This document shows, piece by piece, positions 62,272-64,000 of a stretch of 64,000 nucleotides of DNA. Positions within the stretch are counted from its first letter, which is position 1, and each line of letters starts with the position of its first letter. The notes under the pieces are model-generated. The model was not told where the DNA came from. It saw nothing but the letters and a program-made list of their open reading frames with translations, and ran no database searches. A program made the translations under genes and the position numbers. This DNA is from Timema cristinae (lineage: Eukaryota; Arthropoda; Insecta; Phasmatodea; Timematidae), in assembly GCA_039000515.1 (NCBI GenBank), contig JBCFYV010009882.1:61335317-61399316 (forward strand). The letters are read 5' to 3'.

Positions 62272-63365
62272 GTAAGTTCGCCATCTATTTGACGTCGTGG
62301 CGAAAATAAAAGGCAAATTTTTGTTATAATTCGATCATTTGGATCTCAAAGTATGTTCAAACAGAGAAATATATTGTTTAACCAAGTATTAAATCTAGTA
62401 TTTAATAACAATTGAAATTAATATTGAAAGACACAAAAAATATTGTTTAATGTTATTAAAAGTTTTCTTTGGATATTTTAATGGGATGAAATGAAATATA
62501 AACAGTGATACAAGCTTATCAAATTTTCCTACTTCGTGGTTTTAAACCAAACAATAAATAACATATAATTATTATAGTTTTATATATTTTGGTGGCCATA
62601 ATAACTTTATCTATTATAGCTCATACAATTTGAAGAAATATTTTAATAAACTTTTGTATTTGATTTCTAGTCATACCACATAATGTGTGAAAACAAACTC
62701 ATGATATTCTAAATATAGTTCTAAGTATGACAAAAATTTGCCTAACATAAATTAAACTAAAAACTAAATAAAACATTGCAGACTATATTCTTTAAAGTAT
62801 GTACACCACTTGGACAAGTGTATAATACAACTTTTAGTAACACTAGTGTGATAAACATTCATTATATCACAAACACTAACAAGAGTGGTTCCAATATTTC
62901 AAAACACTACCAATACGTAGAACTAACTTAGAAATCAATGTTTTGTGTAGTGATGTTTAGATTGCTTGGCTCAAGTTCGGAATGTTAATGTTATATTAAT
63001 AATAAATATACTTAGCTTAAATTAAATTTATGAATTTTTTTTAACAATATAAAATGCATGAGTCCTTTATTACTGTTAATAATAACCAACTCCAGCATGT
63101 AACTTCTAAATGTTGCGCTTACATTCAAAATATGTTGCTTTTCAAATATTCTACTCAACACGCTGTTAGTTGTTGCATTTTGTTAGTTTAACGGCATTGA
63201 AGATTTCCTTAACCCATTTGCATGATTGCTCTATTATTTCCTTTGGCTATGGGATGTTTCTGGTATTTCTAGATAGAATGTGTTGTCCAAAGGTGAGGTA
63301 CTCAATCAGGTAAGCGTTGTATGTTGAGTATCAGTACTCTTGAGATATGGGTCTTGGTATCACAG
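62272..63365 (+). other. sif: sif intron 5 (1.1 kb, phase 1)
   Basis: The donor is gtaagt and the proposed acceptor ggtatcacag at 63365. AT-rich, with no repeats or genes visible. Confidence 0.75.
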
Positions 63366-63641
63366 AGTTGAAGACCGTTGAGAAAGAACGTCTTGCGCCA
63401 TCCAGGGGCACAAAACAGCAATACTCCATCCCACAAACAACTGTGGTTGGAGGGCAACCCCAGAAAAACCCACAGCAGCAGCAAAAACAGCAGCAGTGGG
63501 AACAACAACAAAAGCAACAGCAGCAACATAAACTTCACCAACAACAACAACTTTATCTTCAATACAAAGTTCAACAAACATTGAATGAACTACAAAAGAA
63601 ACTTCGTACAAATGACACTGCCAACAAACGGAAAACTGGAG
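63366..63641 (+). CDS. sif: still life, coding exon 6: Gln-rich segment
   Basis: It encodes residues 619-710 plus one base: ELKTVEKERLAPSRGTKQQY, VVGGQPQKNPQQQQKQQQ, a Gln/His-rich run, then LQYKVQQTLNELQKKLRTN and KRKTGG. The acceptor at 63365 (cacag|agttg) has a weak polypyrimidine tract, but it is the only nearby AG that keeps the frame from exon 5: the AGs just before (tatcag at 63333) and after (cagag at 63367) run into stops. The donor is ggag|gtattt, phase 1. The Gln-rich region may form a coiled coil (LYLQYKVQQTLNELQKKL). The antisense ORFs over it are CAG-repeat shadows. Confidence 0.82.
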
Positions 63642-64000
63642 GTATTTTGCACATTTGTGAAATATGAGTTATTTTAGTTGCATTGATTCAGTAGCCTCAT
63701 TACTTATAAAGGCCATACTTTATTATAAAATACTTTAGACTATTTAAAAATGTAAGGTACAGGTAGCTAAGTAGAAACCCCGATATTTGGAATACCGGTA
63801 ATATATCTGCAAATCTCTCAAAATATTTAGGATAATTATTAAAATTGTTTAAACCAAGGGTATTTGTAGTTTTATTTACCCATTTTTATCGATTTATTTC
63901 ATTTTTACGAAACAATTTATTTCAAATATTAGAAATCTTAAGGTCAATTAAATAGGCAGAATTGTTGTAATTCAAATGTATCACATCATATTTTTAGAAC
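63642..64000 (+). other. sif: sif intron 6, 5' part
   Basis: It starts gtattt after exon 6 and is AT-rich to the end of the window. The remaining exons of the gene are outside. Confidence 0.7.

Noticed and set aside
63302..63611. Leu-rich and Val/Ala-rich ORFs on the - strand
   Set aside because: They are antisense readings of the CAG-rich sif exon 6.

Overview
This is an AT-rich eukaryotic window from an arthropod, probably an insect. It holds the 5' half of one large host gene on the + strand and a great deal of transposon-derived DNA inside its introns. The host gene is recognisable as still life (sif), the arthropod TIAM-type Rac guanine-nucleotide exchange factor. Six coding exons (719-825, 35982-36166, 38893-39011, 49164-49362, 61027-62271, 63366-63641) join in one open frame, with GT..AG introns and consistent phases, and encode the first ~710 residues. 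These comprise a lipidation-type N terminus (MGNKLSCSC), a WH1/EVH1-like domain, a basic linker and a low-complexity His/Asn/Gly/Gln-rich region. The PH, Ras-binding-like, PDZ and DH-PH modules expected of this family must lie downstream of base 64000. Only about 2.1 kb of 64 kb is coding. Species assignment is inference from the strength of the match to the insect protein as I remember it.

Intron 1 (35 kb) carries a PIF/Harbinger element (7672-10610, TAA target duplications) inserted into the end of a second, larger PIF/Harbinger element (7504-16695). Both keep a broken DDE transposase on the - strand and a broken MADF/Myb-like partner gene on the + strand. In the inner element the two genes are interlocked, each with exons inside the other's intron. 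Intron 1 also holds an 802-bp non-autonomous hAT-type element with a perfect 8-bp target duplication (5802-6603), several tRNA-derived SINEs, a ten-copy satellite array (26715-28070), a degenerate 115-bp repeat and a second possible hAT-type MITE.

Intron 2 (2.7 kb) contains two intact SINEs with target-site duplications. Intron 3 (10 kb) contains a LINE remnant and a 2.1-kb segment repeated in tandem (two full copies and a truncated third), each with about 1.1 kb of strongly pyrimidine-rich + strand. Intron 4 (11.7 kb) contains a decayed Helitron with an OTU-like fragment, a possible MITE, two tRNA-derived SINE-like segments and the 3' part of a LINE. Intron 5 (1.1 kb) shows nothing notable.

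The most interesting points are the interlocked transposase and MADF genes, at least three SINE families with different tRNA-like heads but one shared 3' tail (GCGTATAACCCGAACGGGT..., with an ACCCG-AA-CGGGT palindrome), and the repeated CU-rich intronic unit. No rRNA, functional tRNA, CRISPR array or operon-like structure was seen. All mobile-element genes seen here are broken.
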